From positions 1-11,083 of the forward strand of contig JAQTRT010000081.1 of the NCBI GenBank assembly GCA_028711675.1: 11,083 bases of DNA, given 5' to 3'. This stretch comes from a bacterium (lineage in GTDB: Bacteria; Spirochaetota; JAHITG01). The translations under genes were made by a program, and so were the position numbers. Below the pieces are notes generated by a model. That model was given only the letters and a program-made list of their open reading frames with translations, ran no database searches and was not told where the DNA came from. Shown piece after piece: positions 6,611-11,083 of the stretch (position 1 is the stretch's first letter; each line of letters begins with the position of its first letter).

Positions 6611-6979
6611 ATGGTACAGATAGAATCAAGATTAAATGTGGCGGATAACTCCGGCGCAAAGCTGATAAAGTGTTTTAAAATCCTAGGCGGCCATCATAAA
6701 AAATACGGCTTTATCGGTGATATCATTATCGCTTCAGTTAAGGATGCCATGCCCAATACGGCTGTTAAAAAAGGTGATGTTGTCAAGGCTGTCGTTGTCA
6801 GGACAAAGAAAGAATTAAGACGAAAAGACGGGACCTATATCCGTTTTGACGACAATGCTGCTGTGCTTATTGATAATACCAATAATCCAAAGGGAACAAG
6901 GATTTTTGGTCCGGTCGCCAGGGAGTTACGCGAGAAAAATTTTACCAAGATCATCTCATTGGCCCCAGAGGTCCTATAA
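6611..6979 (+). CDS. rplN: 50S ribosomal protein L14
   Basis: L14 (uL14) forms intersubunit bridges with the 30S and is the binding site of RsfS in many bacteria. The 122 residues equal the family length: SRLNVADNSGAKLIKC (6-21), GDIIIASVKDAMPN, KGDVVKAVVVRTKKELRRKDGTYIRFDDNAAV and the closing GTRIFGPVARELR. GAGG at 6601-6604, overlapping the rpsQ stop, is 6 nt from the ATG. It is one of the best conserved proteins in the window and shows nothing unusual. Confidence 0.99.
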   Translation: MVQIESRLNVADNSGAKLIKCFKILGGHHKKYGFIGDIIIASVKDAMPNTAVKKGDVVKAVVVRTKKELRRKDGTYIRFDDNAAVLIDNTNNPKGTRIFGPVARELREKNFTKIISLAPEVL

Positions 6980-6994
6980 AGCGGAGTTTATTCT

Positions 6995-7342
6995 ATGCAG
7001 AAAATAAAAAGATTAAGGAAATTCGGTATTAAACGGAATGACATGGTCATGATCCTGTCAGGGCGGGATAAAGAGAAACAAGGGAAGGTCCTGAAAGTCG
7101 ATTATAAGAAACATGAAATCTCCGTAGAAGGGATGAATGTCTTAAAAAAAGCGGTACGCCCCAGTCAGCAGAATCAAAAGGGCGGGATCATCGAAACTTC
7201 ATTGCCTCTGCCTTTATCCAAAGTAAAATTGATCTGTCCTAAATGCAGTAAACCCACCAAGATCACCAGGAAAATGGTCAATAACAAGATGGTCCGTGTG
7301 TGCAAGAATGAAAAATGCAAAGAAATCATAGATAAAGTTTAA
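6995..7342 (+). CDS. rplX: 50S ribosomal protein L24 with C-terminal Cys4 motif
   Basis: L24 (uL24) initiates 50S assembly by binding the 5' region of 23S rRNA and sits near the tunnel exit. The 115 residues contain a KOW motif (IKRNDMVMILSGRDKEKQGKVL, about 12-33), VEGMNVLKKAVRPSQQNQKGGI and a C-terminal extension with four cysteines: C81, C84, C103 and C108 (CPKC, then CKNEKC). Zinc-ribbon-like C-termini are known in part of the L24 family. The second pair is C-x4-C here, where I would expect C-x2-C, so zinc binding is likely but not certain. GGAG at 6983-6986 gives 8 nt to the ATG. rplE follows after 12 nt. Confidence 0.97.
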   Translation: MQKIKRLRKFGIKRNDMVMILSGRDKEKQGKVLKVDYKKHEISVEGMNVLKKAVRPSQQNQKGGIIETSLPLPLSKVKLICPKCSKPTKITRKMVNNKMVRVCKNEKCKEIIDKV

Positions 7343-7354
7343 TAGGAGAGAAGA

Positions 7355-7900
7355 ATGGTTCCACGTATTAAGGAATTACACCAAAAAACAATTATACCGG
7401 AGATGATGAAAAAATATAATTTAAAGAACAAAAACCAGGTTCCTGTTCTGGATAAGATCGTTCTTAATTGCGGTGTAGGTGAAGCCAAAGAAAATCCGAA
7501 ACTATTAACTGCCGCAGCAGAGGAGCTCTCGATCATTACAGGCCAGAAAGCCGTCATTTTAAAAGCGAAAAAAGCCATATCCAATTTTAAAATAAAAAAA
7601 GGCATCCCTATTGCCTGTAAAGTGACCCTTCGCGAGAACAGGATGTGGGAATTTTTTGACCGGTTCGTGAATATCGCCCTGCCGCGCGTCAGGGATTTTA
7701 AAGGGGTCAATCCTGATTCTTTTGACCGGTTCAATCACTATACCATCGGTTTGAAGGAACAGATTATTTTCCCCGAGATTGATTATGATAAGGTCGAAAA
7801 GATCCACGGGATGGACATTACTTTTGTTGTCAAGAACAATAAAAATAAGGAATGGGTCAGGGAATTCCTGACAATGGCAGGTATGCCGTTCAAGAAATAA
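7355..7900 (+). CDS. rplE: 50S ribosomal protein L5
   Basis: L5 (uL5) binds 5S rRNA and contacts the P-site tRNA and S13 at the central protuberance. The 181 residues match the family: KIVLNCGVGEA (34-44), ITGQKAVILKAKKAISNFKIKKG with the conserved basic stretch, VTLRENRMWEFFDR, RVRDFKGVNPDSFD (111-124) and IGLKEQIIFPEIDYD (131-145). AGGAG at 7344-7348 lies 6 nt before the ATG. Its partner at the 5S site, L18, is encoded four genes downstream. No S8-binding leader of the E. coli spc type is visible in the 12-nt gap upstream. Confidence 0.99.
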   Translation: MVPRIKELHQKTIIPEMMKKYNLKNKNQVPVLDKIVLNCGVGEAKENPKLLTAAAEELSIITGQKAVILKAKKAISNFKIKKGIPIACKVTLRENRMWEFFDRFVNIALPRVRDFKGVNPDSFDRFNHYTIGLKEQIIFPEIDYDKVEKIHGMDITFVVKNNKNKEWVREFLTMAGMPFKK

Positions 7901-7930
7901 TTTTATCATAAACAGGAGAAAGGAAAAAAG

Positions 7931-8116
7931 ATGGCAAAAACATCAAGAATCATGAGAAATAACGGACCTTTAAAATATAAGATCCGCCACAGAAATCGGT
8001 GCAAGATCTGCGGACGTTCAAGGGCTTATTTAAGAAAATTCGGTATTTGCAGGATATGTTTCAGAGATTTAGCCAGTAAAGGACTGTTGCCCGGTGTAAA
8101 AAAATCAAGCTGGTAG
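7931..8116 (+). CDS. rpsN: 30S ribosomal protein S14, short zinc-binding type
   Basis: S14 (uS14) assembles late in the 30S head beside S3 and S10. The 61 residues are of the short zinc-ribbon form. Cysteines 24, 27, 40 and 43 give C-x2-C-x12-C-x2-C in RCKICGRSRAYLRKFGICRI, followed by the usual LASKGLLPGVKKSSW. The zinc-free paralogue in other bacteria is about 100 residues, lacks these cysteines and is induced when zinc is scarce. Only the zinc-dependent copy is visible here. AGGAG lies at about 7914-7918, with further purine-rich sequence up to the ATG. It sits between rplE and rpsH as in most bacteria. Confidence 0.98.
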   Translation: MAKTSRIMRNNGPLKYKIRHRNRCKICGRSRAYLRKFGICRICFRDLASKGLLPGVKKSSW

Positions 8117-8120
8117 GAAC

Positions 8121-8125
8121 GGAGG
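8121..8125 (+). promoter_or_regulatory. Displaced Shine-Dalgarno site of rpsH
   Basis: GGAGG is a good anti-Shine-Dalgarno match, but it lies 15 nt before the rpsH ATG at 8141, well beyond the usual 5 to 10. The S8 N-terminus fixes the start, and no in-frame ATG, GTG or TTG lies closer to the site. AAGAG at 8134-8138 is the only nearer purine run, at 2 nt. Confidence 0.5.
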
Positions 8126-8140
8126 TTTTATAAAAGAGTT

Positions 8141-8536
8141 ATGAGTATTACAGACCCGATTGCCAATTTATTAACGATCATTAACAATGGGAACAAGGTC
8201 AAGAAGGAATATGTGGATGTCCATTCTTCGAAAATCAAAGTGGAATTGGTCCGGATTTTAAAAGAGAATGGATATGTCAGTAATTATAAGATCATACGGG
8301 ATAACAAACAGAATGTGATCCATATCCTTCTGGCCTATAAGGACGGGACCAGTGTGATCAAGAAATTACACCGGATCAGTAAACCCAGTTTACGGATTTA
8401 TAAAAAACATGAAGAAATAAAGAGAGTGTTGAACGGATACGGAATGGCCATTGTCTCGACCAGTAAAGGTGTTATGACAGATAAGCAAGCCCGCGAACAA
8501 AAGATCGGCGGTGAATTGATCTGTGAAGTGTGGTAA
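8141..8536 (+). CDS. rpsH: 30S ribosomal protein S8
   Basis: S8 (uS8) binds the central domain of 16S rRNA and in E. coli also represses the spc operon by binding its own mRNA. The 131 residues have the normal length: SITDPIANLL (2-11), the ILKENGYV segment, HRISKPSLRIY, then VLNGYGMAIVSTSKGVMTDKQAR and the terminal GGELICEVW. The first helix is unusual. The common TRIRNA reads TIINNG (12-17), so both arginines are replaced. The C-terminal rRNA-binding signature STSKGVMTD is intact. The start is fixed by the family N-terminus even though the good Shine-Dalgarno match is 15 nt upstream. Confidence 0.97.
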   Translation: MSITDPIANLLTIINNGNKVKKEYVDVHSSKIKVELVRILKENGYVSNYKIIRDNKQNVIHILLAYKDGTSVIKKLHRISKPSLRIYKKHEEIKRVLNGYGMAIVSTSKGVMTDKQAREQKIGGELICEVW

Positions 8537-8551
8537 AGGAGATTCATCAAT

Positions 8552-9097
8552 ATGTCAAAGATAGGTAAAAAACCGGTCCTGATACCGGAAAAAGTGAATA
8601 TAGAGATCGATAAGAATTGCGTGACCGTAAAAGGCCCTTTGGGTTCGTTGAAGGAAGAATTTAAGGATGTTATTAAAATTGAAATAGCGGATAATAAGAT
8701 CCTGGTTCAGCCTGTTCAAAAAGAAGATATGACCAAGGAGGTCAATGAATACTGGGGACTGGCACGTAGAAGTATCTTGAACCTGGTTGAAGGTGTTACC
8801 AAAGGATTTGAAAAAAGGCTTATGATAGAAGGCGTTGGTTATAAAGGCCTGCTTCAGGGAAAAAAATTGGTCTTATCCCTGGGGTATTCCCATCCTGTTG
8901 AAATAGAGATCCCTGATGATATTAAAGTGGAAGTGAAGGATAATGTGAACATCACCATAAAAGGCATGAACCGGTATAAGGTCGGTCAGCTGGCTGCCAT
9001 GATCAGGAATACACGCGTTCCCGATCCTTATAAAGCCAAAGGCGTCCGGTATATTAATGAAGTGATAAAGAGAAAGGTGGGTAAAACAGGAGTTTAA
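8552..9097 (+). CDS. rplF: 50S ribosomal protein L6
   Basis: L6 (uL6) lies near the factor-binding site and sarcin-ricin loop. The 181 residues hold two repeated alpha/beta domains. The first starts SKIGKKPVLIPEKV (2-15), with VKGPLGSL (26-33) and a later LVEGVTKGFEKRL. The second has IEGVGYKG, LSLGYSHPVEIEIP, GQLAAMIRNTRVPDPYKAKGVRY and the closing KRKVGKTG (173-180). All are family signatures and the length is standard. AAAGGAG at 8535-8541 overlaps the rpsH stop, 10 nt from the ATG. Confidence 0.99.
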   Translation: MSKIGKKPVLIPEKVNIEIDKNCVTVKGPLGSLKEEFKDVIKIEIADNKILVQPVQKEDMTKEVNEYWGLARRSILNLVEGVTKGFEKRLMIEGVGYKGLLQGKKLVLSLGYSHPVEIEIPDDIKVEVKDNVNITIKGMNRYKVGQLAAMIRNTRVPDPYKAKGVRYINEVIKRKVGKTGV

Positions 9098-9100
9098 TCT

Positions 9101-9469
9101 ATGAGTTTTCTTAAGACGAAATTAATACGAAAAAGAAGGAGAATATTAAGATTAAAGCAGAAAATATCGGGTACCGCGGAAAGACCCCGGATCTGTATTA
9201 CAAGAACTAATAAGAACATATATGTACAGGCGATCAATGATGTGGAAGGAAAGACCTTGTCACATATTTCCACAATAGAAAAAAGCCTGAATCTGACCAA
9301 GCCGAATAAATCCAATAAACAGGTCTCGACCATTCTGGCGGAAAAGTTCTATGAACGGTTGAAGAACAAGAATATCGATAAGGTCGTTCTGGACAGACGT
9401 GATAAAAAATATCATGGTGTTGTCAAGATTTTTGCTGATAAGTTAAGAGAAAAAGGTATCAAATTATAA
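9101..9469 (+). CDS. rplR: 50S ribosomal protein L18
   Basis: L18 (uL18) binds 5S rRNA together with L5 and anchors it in the central protuberance. The 122 residues open with a strongly basic segment (KLIRKRRRILRLKQK), then ISGTAERPRICI (22-33), NKNIYVQAINDVEGKTLSHIST and a C-terminal KVVLDRRDKKYHGVVKIFAD. The usual FDRGGxxYHGRV is altered to LDRRDKKYHGVV (97-108), losing the Gly-Gly and the arginine after HG; the core DR and YHG remain. CAGGAG at 9087-9092, inside the end of rplF, is 8 nt from the ATG. Confidence 0.97.
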   Translation: MSFLKTKLIRKRRRILRLKQKISGTAERPRICITRTNKNIYVQAINDVEGKTLSHISTIEKSLNLTKPNKSNKQVSTILAEKFYERLKNKNIDKVVLDRRDKKYHGVVKIFADKLREKGIKL

Positions 9470-9475
9470 ACCAGT

Positions 9476-9482
9476 GAGGTGA
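9476..9482 (+). promoter_or_regulatory. Ribosome binding site that sets the GTG start of rpsE
   Basis: GAGGTGA matches the anti-Shine-Dalgarno sequence and is 4 nt before GTG 9487. No ATG lies in the S5 frame near this point, so this site supports the GTG start. Confidence 0.8.
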
Positions 9483-9486
9483 ATTC

Positions 9487-9960
9487 GTGACGGAGAACAA
9501 TGATTTTGAGTTAAAAGAAGAGATCATTTCCATTACCCGTGTGGCAAAAGTAATAAAGGGCGGAAGAAGATTCGGCTTCCGGGCTTTGATCGCCCTCGGG
9601 GATGAAAATGGTACGATCGGACTGGGATTAGGAAAAGCAAGAGAAGTCCCGGATGCGATTCGCAAAGCCATAAATGATGCTAAAAAACAGCTGATCAAGA
9701 TACCAGTGGTCAACGGGACCATACCCCATGATATCTTCATTAAATATAAAAGCGGGAAGATCATATTAAGAAGGGCAGCACCGGGAACAGGTATCATTGC
9801 CGGAATATCGGTCAGGCCTATTCTAAACCGGGCAGGAATAAGGGATATTTTATCGAAGAGTCTTGGATCGAATACTCCGATTACCATCGCTAAAGCAACG
9901 ATGGAGGCTTTAAAGAACTTAAAATGGCCGGAAAAAACGGAAGAAGCAGCCGCTGAATGA
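9487..9960 (+). CDS. rpsE: 30S ribosomal protein S5
   Basis: S5 (uS5) lines the mRNA entry channel and affects decoding accuracy. It is the only gene here with a GTG start, supported by GAGGTGA 4 nt upstream. The 157 residues include VAKVIKGGRRFGFRALIALGD (19-39), the double-stranded RNA binding-like N-domain, then GLGLGKAREVPDAIRKA, NGTIPHD and APGTGIIAGISVRP (98-111), ending in KSLGSNTPITIAKATMEAL. The usual AGGPVRAVLE reads AGISVRPILN, a change next to the S5-S4 interface region; the rest is ordinary. A short acidic tail (EKTEEAAAE) follows. The stop lies 8 nt before rpmD, whose Shine-Dalgarno GAGG overlaps it. Confidence 0.98.
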   Translation: MTENNDFELKEEIISITRVAKVIKGGRRFGFRALIALGDENGTIGLGLGKAREVPDAIRKAINDAKKQLIKIPVVNGTIPHDIFIKYKSGKIILRRAAPGTGIIAGISVRPILNRAGIRDILSKSLGSNTPITIAKATMEALKNLKWPEKTEEAAAE

Positions 9961-9968
9961 GGTCGAAT

Positions 9969-10157
9969 ATGTCTGAGAAAAAAATAAAAATCCAGTTAGT
10001 GAGAAGCCCGGTCGGTTACTCACCGCAGATCAGAAAAACTATTAAAGCTTTGGGATTTAAAAAACTTTAACAGATCAAAGAACATAAATTGACCGATCCG
10101 ATAAAAGGTATGTTGAATAAACTCGCTAACTTGGTTAAAATGGTGGAGGATAAATAA
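9969..10157 (+). pseudogene. rpmD: 50S ribosomal protein L30, interrupted by an in-frame TAA at codon 34
   Basis: L30 (uL30) is a small, non-universal 50S protein. One frame from ATG 9969 to TAA 10155-10157 has 62 sense positions, the family length. It begins IKIQLVRSPVGYSPQIRKTIKALGFKKL (residues 6-33) and continues QIKEHKLTDPIKGMLNKLANLVKMVEDK (35-62), clearly L30 on both sides. Codon 34 at 10068-10070 is TAA, where families show Asn, Gly or Gln (T. thermophilus, as I recall, has RRLQQ here). One C-to-T change from CAA would produce it. Translation as written stops after 33 residues and loses the second half of the fold. The position between rpsE and rplO is canonical, and GAGG at 9958-9961 serves as the ribosome binding site. 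Possible explanations are a base-call error, a recent nonsense mutation (L30 is naturally absent from several lineages) or readthrough. TAA ends most other genes here, so recoding is unlikely. Confidence 0.9.
10145..10150 (+). promoter_or_regulatory. Ribosome binding site of rplO inside the end of rpmD
   Basis: GGAGGA, covering the codons before the rpmD terminal stop, is 10 nt from the rplO ATG. Ribosomes ending at 10157 would cover it, implying coupling of rplO to rpmD. Ribosomes stopped at 10070 would not reach it. Confidence 0.6.
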
Positions 10158-10160
10158 GGA

Positions 10161-10718
10161 ATGGAGAAGAAAGATAAAAAGATTTTTTTAACTGCTCCCG
10201 AGGGGATGCGGAAAACCCCCAGGAGACTGGGAAGAGGTCCCGGTTCCGGACTGGGAAAAACATCCGGTAAGGGACATAAAGGACAAAAAGCACGTTCCGG
10301 TAAAAAATTAAGACCGGGTTTTGAAGGCGGGCAAATGCCCCTTCAGAGAAGGGTTCCCAAACGTGGTTTTACAAATATCTTTAAAAAGGATTACTATCTT
10401 ATCAACCTGGGTGATCTGGACAAGGTGAGCAAAAATAATGATGTCCTCGATATTAAAAGACTGGTAGAGCTTAAATTGATCCGGGTAGGCGACAGCATCA
10501 AGCAAAAGAATAAAATGATCAAGATCCTGGGAGACGGTGATATCACAAAGTCGGTCACCATCTATACTCATAAGATCAGCAAACACGCATCGGATAAGGT
10601 CTTAAAAAACAAAGGGAAGATCTTTTTATTAAGTGACAGAGTTAAACTCAACAGTAAGATAATCAAACTTGATGATAATAAAATAGAAAAGAAGGAATTC
10701 GCTTTATCGGAAAAATAA
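10161..10718 (+). CDS. rplO: 50S ribosomal protein L15 with C-terminal extension
   Basis: L15 (uL15) binds 23S rRNA and joins at a middle to late step of 50S assembly. The N-terminal half has RRLGRGPGSGLGKTSGKGHKGQ (21-42), KARSGKKLRPGFEGGQMPL (43-61) and RRVPKRGFTNIFKKDY (63-78), all definitive. The C-terminal domain includes VGDSIKQKNKMIKILGDGDITKSVTI and a KISKHASDKVLKNKG helix. At 185 residues it is about 30 to 40 longer than the usual 145 to 150, because of a charged tail after about residue 157 that ends NKIEKKEFALSEK. It starts 3 nt after the rpmD terminal stop. The tail looks like a real extension and not a frameshift, since its codon pattern matches the rest of the gene. Confidence 0.97.
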   Translation: MEKKDKKIFLTAPEGMRKTPRRLGRGPGSGLGKTSGKGHKGQKARSGKKLRPGFEGGQMPLQRRVPKRGFTNIFKKDYYLINLGDLDKVSKNNDVLDIKRLVELKLIRVGDSIKQKNKMIKILGDGDITKSVTIYTHKISKHASDKVLKNKGKIFLLSDRVKLNSKIIKLDDNKIEKKEFALSEK

Positions 10719-10748
10719 CGGAATTGATTATAATAATGAGGAAACGGA

Positions 10749-11083
10749 ATGTTTGAAAGATTACTGAATATCTTTAAAGTACCTGATCTGCGTAAAAAAG
10801 TATTATTCACACTCTCTATTCTAGTGATTCACCGGATAGGGACGCATATCCCCACACCCGGCATCGATATGTCCGCTTTAAGCGCTTACTTTGCCCAGCA
10901 CAGCGGTGGTTTGCTTAATTTGGCCGATATGTTCTCAGGCGGTGCTTTAAAACGTTTCACGGTATTTGCCCTGGGCATCATGCCTTACATCAGTGCTTCG
11001 ATCATCCTCCAGCTCTTAACGGTCGTTATCCCCTTTTTAGAAAAATTGAGCAAGGAAGGTGAGTTCGGCAGGAAAAAAATAAA
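10749..11083 (+). CDS. secY: Protein translocase subunit SecY, N-terminal part (3' end outside window)
   Basis: SecY is the channel subunit of the SecYEG translocase in the cytoplasmic membrane. The frame from ATG 10749 is open to the window edge, giving 111 residues. The N-terminal amphipathic segment MFERLLNIFKVPDLRKK (1-17) precedes TM1 (about 18-36), ending HRIGTHIPTPGID. The plug follows as LADMFSGGALKRF (58-70), then TM2 with TVFALGIMPYISASIILQLL (71-90), and finally the start of the first cytoplasmic loop, LEKLSKEGEFGRKK. These motifs are nearly invariant in bacteria. GAGG at 10738-10741 is 7 nt from the ATG. It lies 30 nt after rplO, the usual end of the spc operon, linking ribosome synthesis to secretion capacity. 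Confidence 0.98.
   Translation, partial: MFERLLNIFKVPDLRKKVLFTLSILVIHRIGTHIPTPGIDMSALSAYFAQHSGGLLNLADMFSGGALKRFTVFALGIMPYISASIILQLLTVVIPFLEKLSKEGEFGRKKI

Noticed and set aside
10059..10076. Programmed frameshift in rpmD: an A6 run followed by CTT TAA C, reminiscent of the prfB +1 site CTT TGA C.
   Set aside because: A +1 shift gives one fitting residue (Asn) and then an unrelated sequence that soon stops, and the -1 frame also fails. The L30 homology after the stop is in the original frame.
9969..10157. Stop codon reassignment (TAA as sense).
   Set aside because: TAA is the natural end of most genes here (fusA, tuf, rplB, rpsC, rplN, rplE, rplF and others) at family-typical lengths.
10706..10734. 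Promoter for secY: an exact TATAAT at 10729-10734.
   Set aside because: No recognisable -35 hexamer lies 16 to 18 nt upstream, and AT-rich intergenic sequence produces such matches by chance.

Overview
This window is a bacterial ribosomal protein super-operon, entirely on the + strand. It runs from the 3' end of fusA (EF-G) through tuf (EF-Tu) and the S10 and spc gene sets into the 5' end of secY. The order is the classical one: fusA-tuf-rpsJ-rplC-rplD-rplW-rplB-rpsS-rplV-rpsC-rplP-rpmC-rpsQ-rplN-rplX-rplE-rpsN-rpsH-rplF-rplR-rpsE-rpmD-rplO-secY. Every gene is identified by family-defining sequence. Genes abut, overlap by 1 to 4 nt, or lie at most about 40 nt apart. I see no internal terminator, no convincing internal promoter and no stretch of 300 bases without a gene. 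It reads as one long transcript with a Shine-Dalgarno site before nearly every start.

Organism: a bacterium using the standard code, with TAA, TAG and TGA all serving as stops. S14 is the short zinc-binding form and L24 carries a C-terminal four-cysteine motif. EF-Tu has a switch I region with a roughly five-residue insertion, and the near-universal RGIT is replaced by KILT. From memory, planctomycete EF-Tu has a similar 'TK..TIA' switch I, so I lean weakly to a lineage in or near the PVC group, for example Planctomycetota or Omnitrophota. This is inference and needs a phylogeny. A recognisable rpmD (L30) argues against the CPR/Patescibacteria, which are reported to lack L30. Composition varies: a sampled line of tuf (601-660) is about 53% G+C, and a sampled line of rplV (4741-4800) about 33%.

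Layout: 1-304 fusA end; 344-1555 tuf; 1584-5661 small and large subunit proteins S10 to S3; 5695-6601 L16, L29 and S17; 6611-10718 L14 to L15; 10749-11083 start of secY. The genes supply translation factors, ribosome core and tunnel proteins, peptidyl-transferase proteins, 5S rRNA-binding proteins (L5, L18), decoding-site proteins (S3, S5, S8, S14, S19), and the SecY channel that takes nascent chains from the ribosome.

The main anomaly is rpmD. It is full length and homologous in one frame, but a TAA interrupts it at codon 34. The second is the divergent EF-Tu switch I. Otherwise this is an ordinary, highly conserved region, and I do not see an undescribed system in it.
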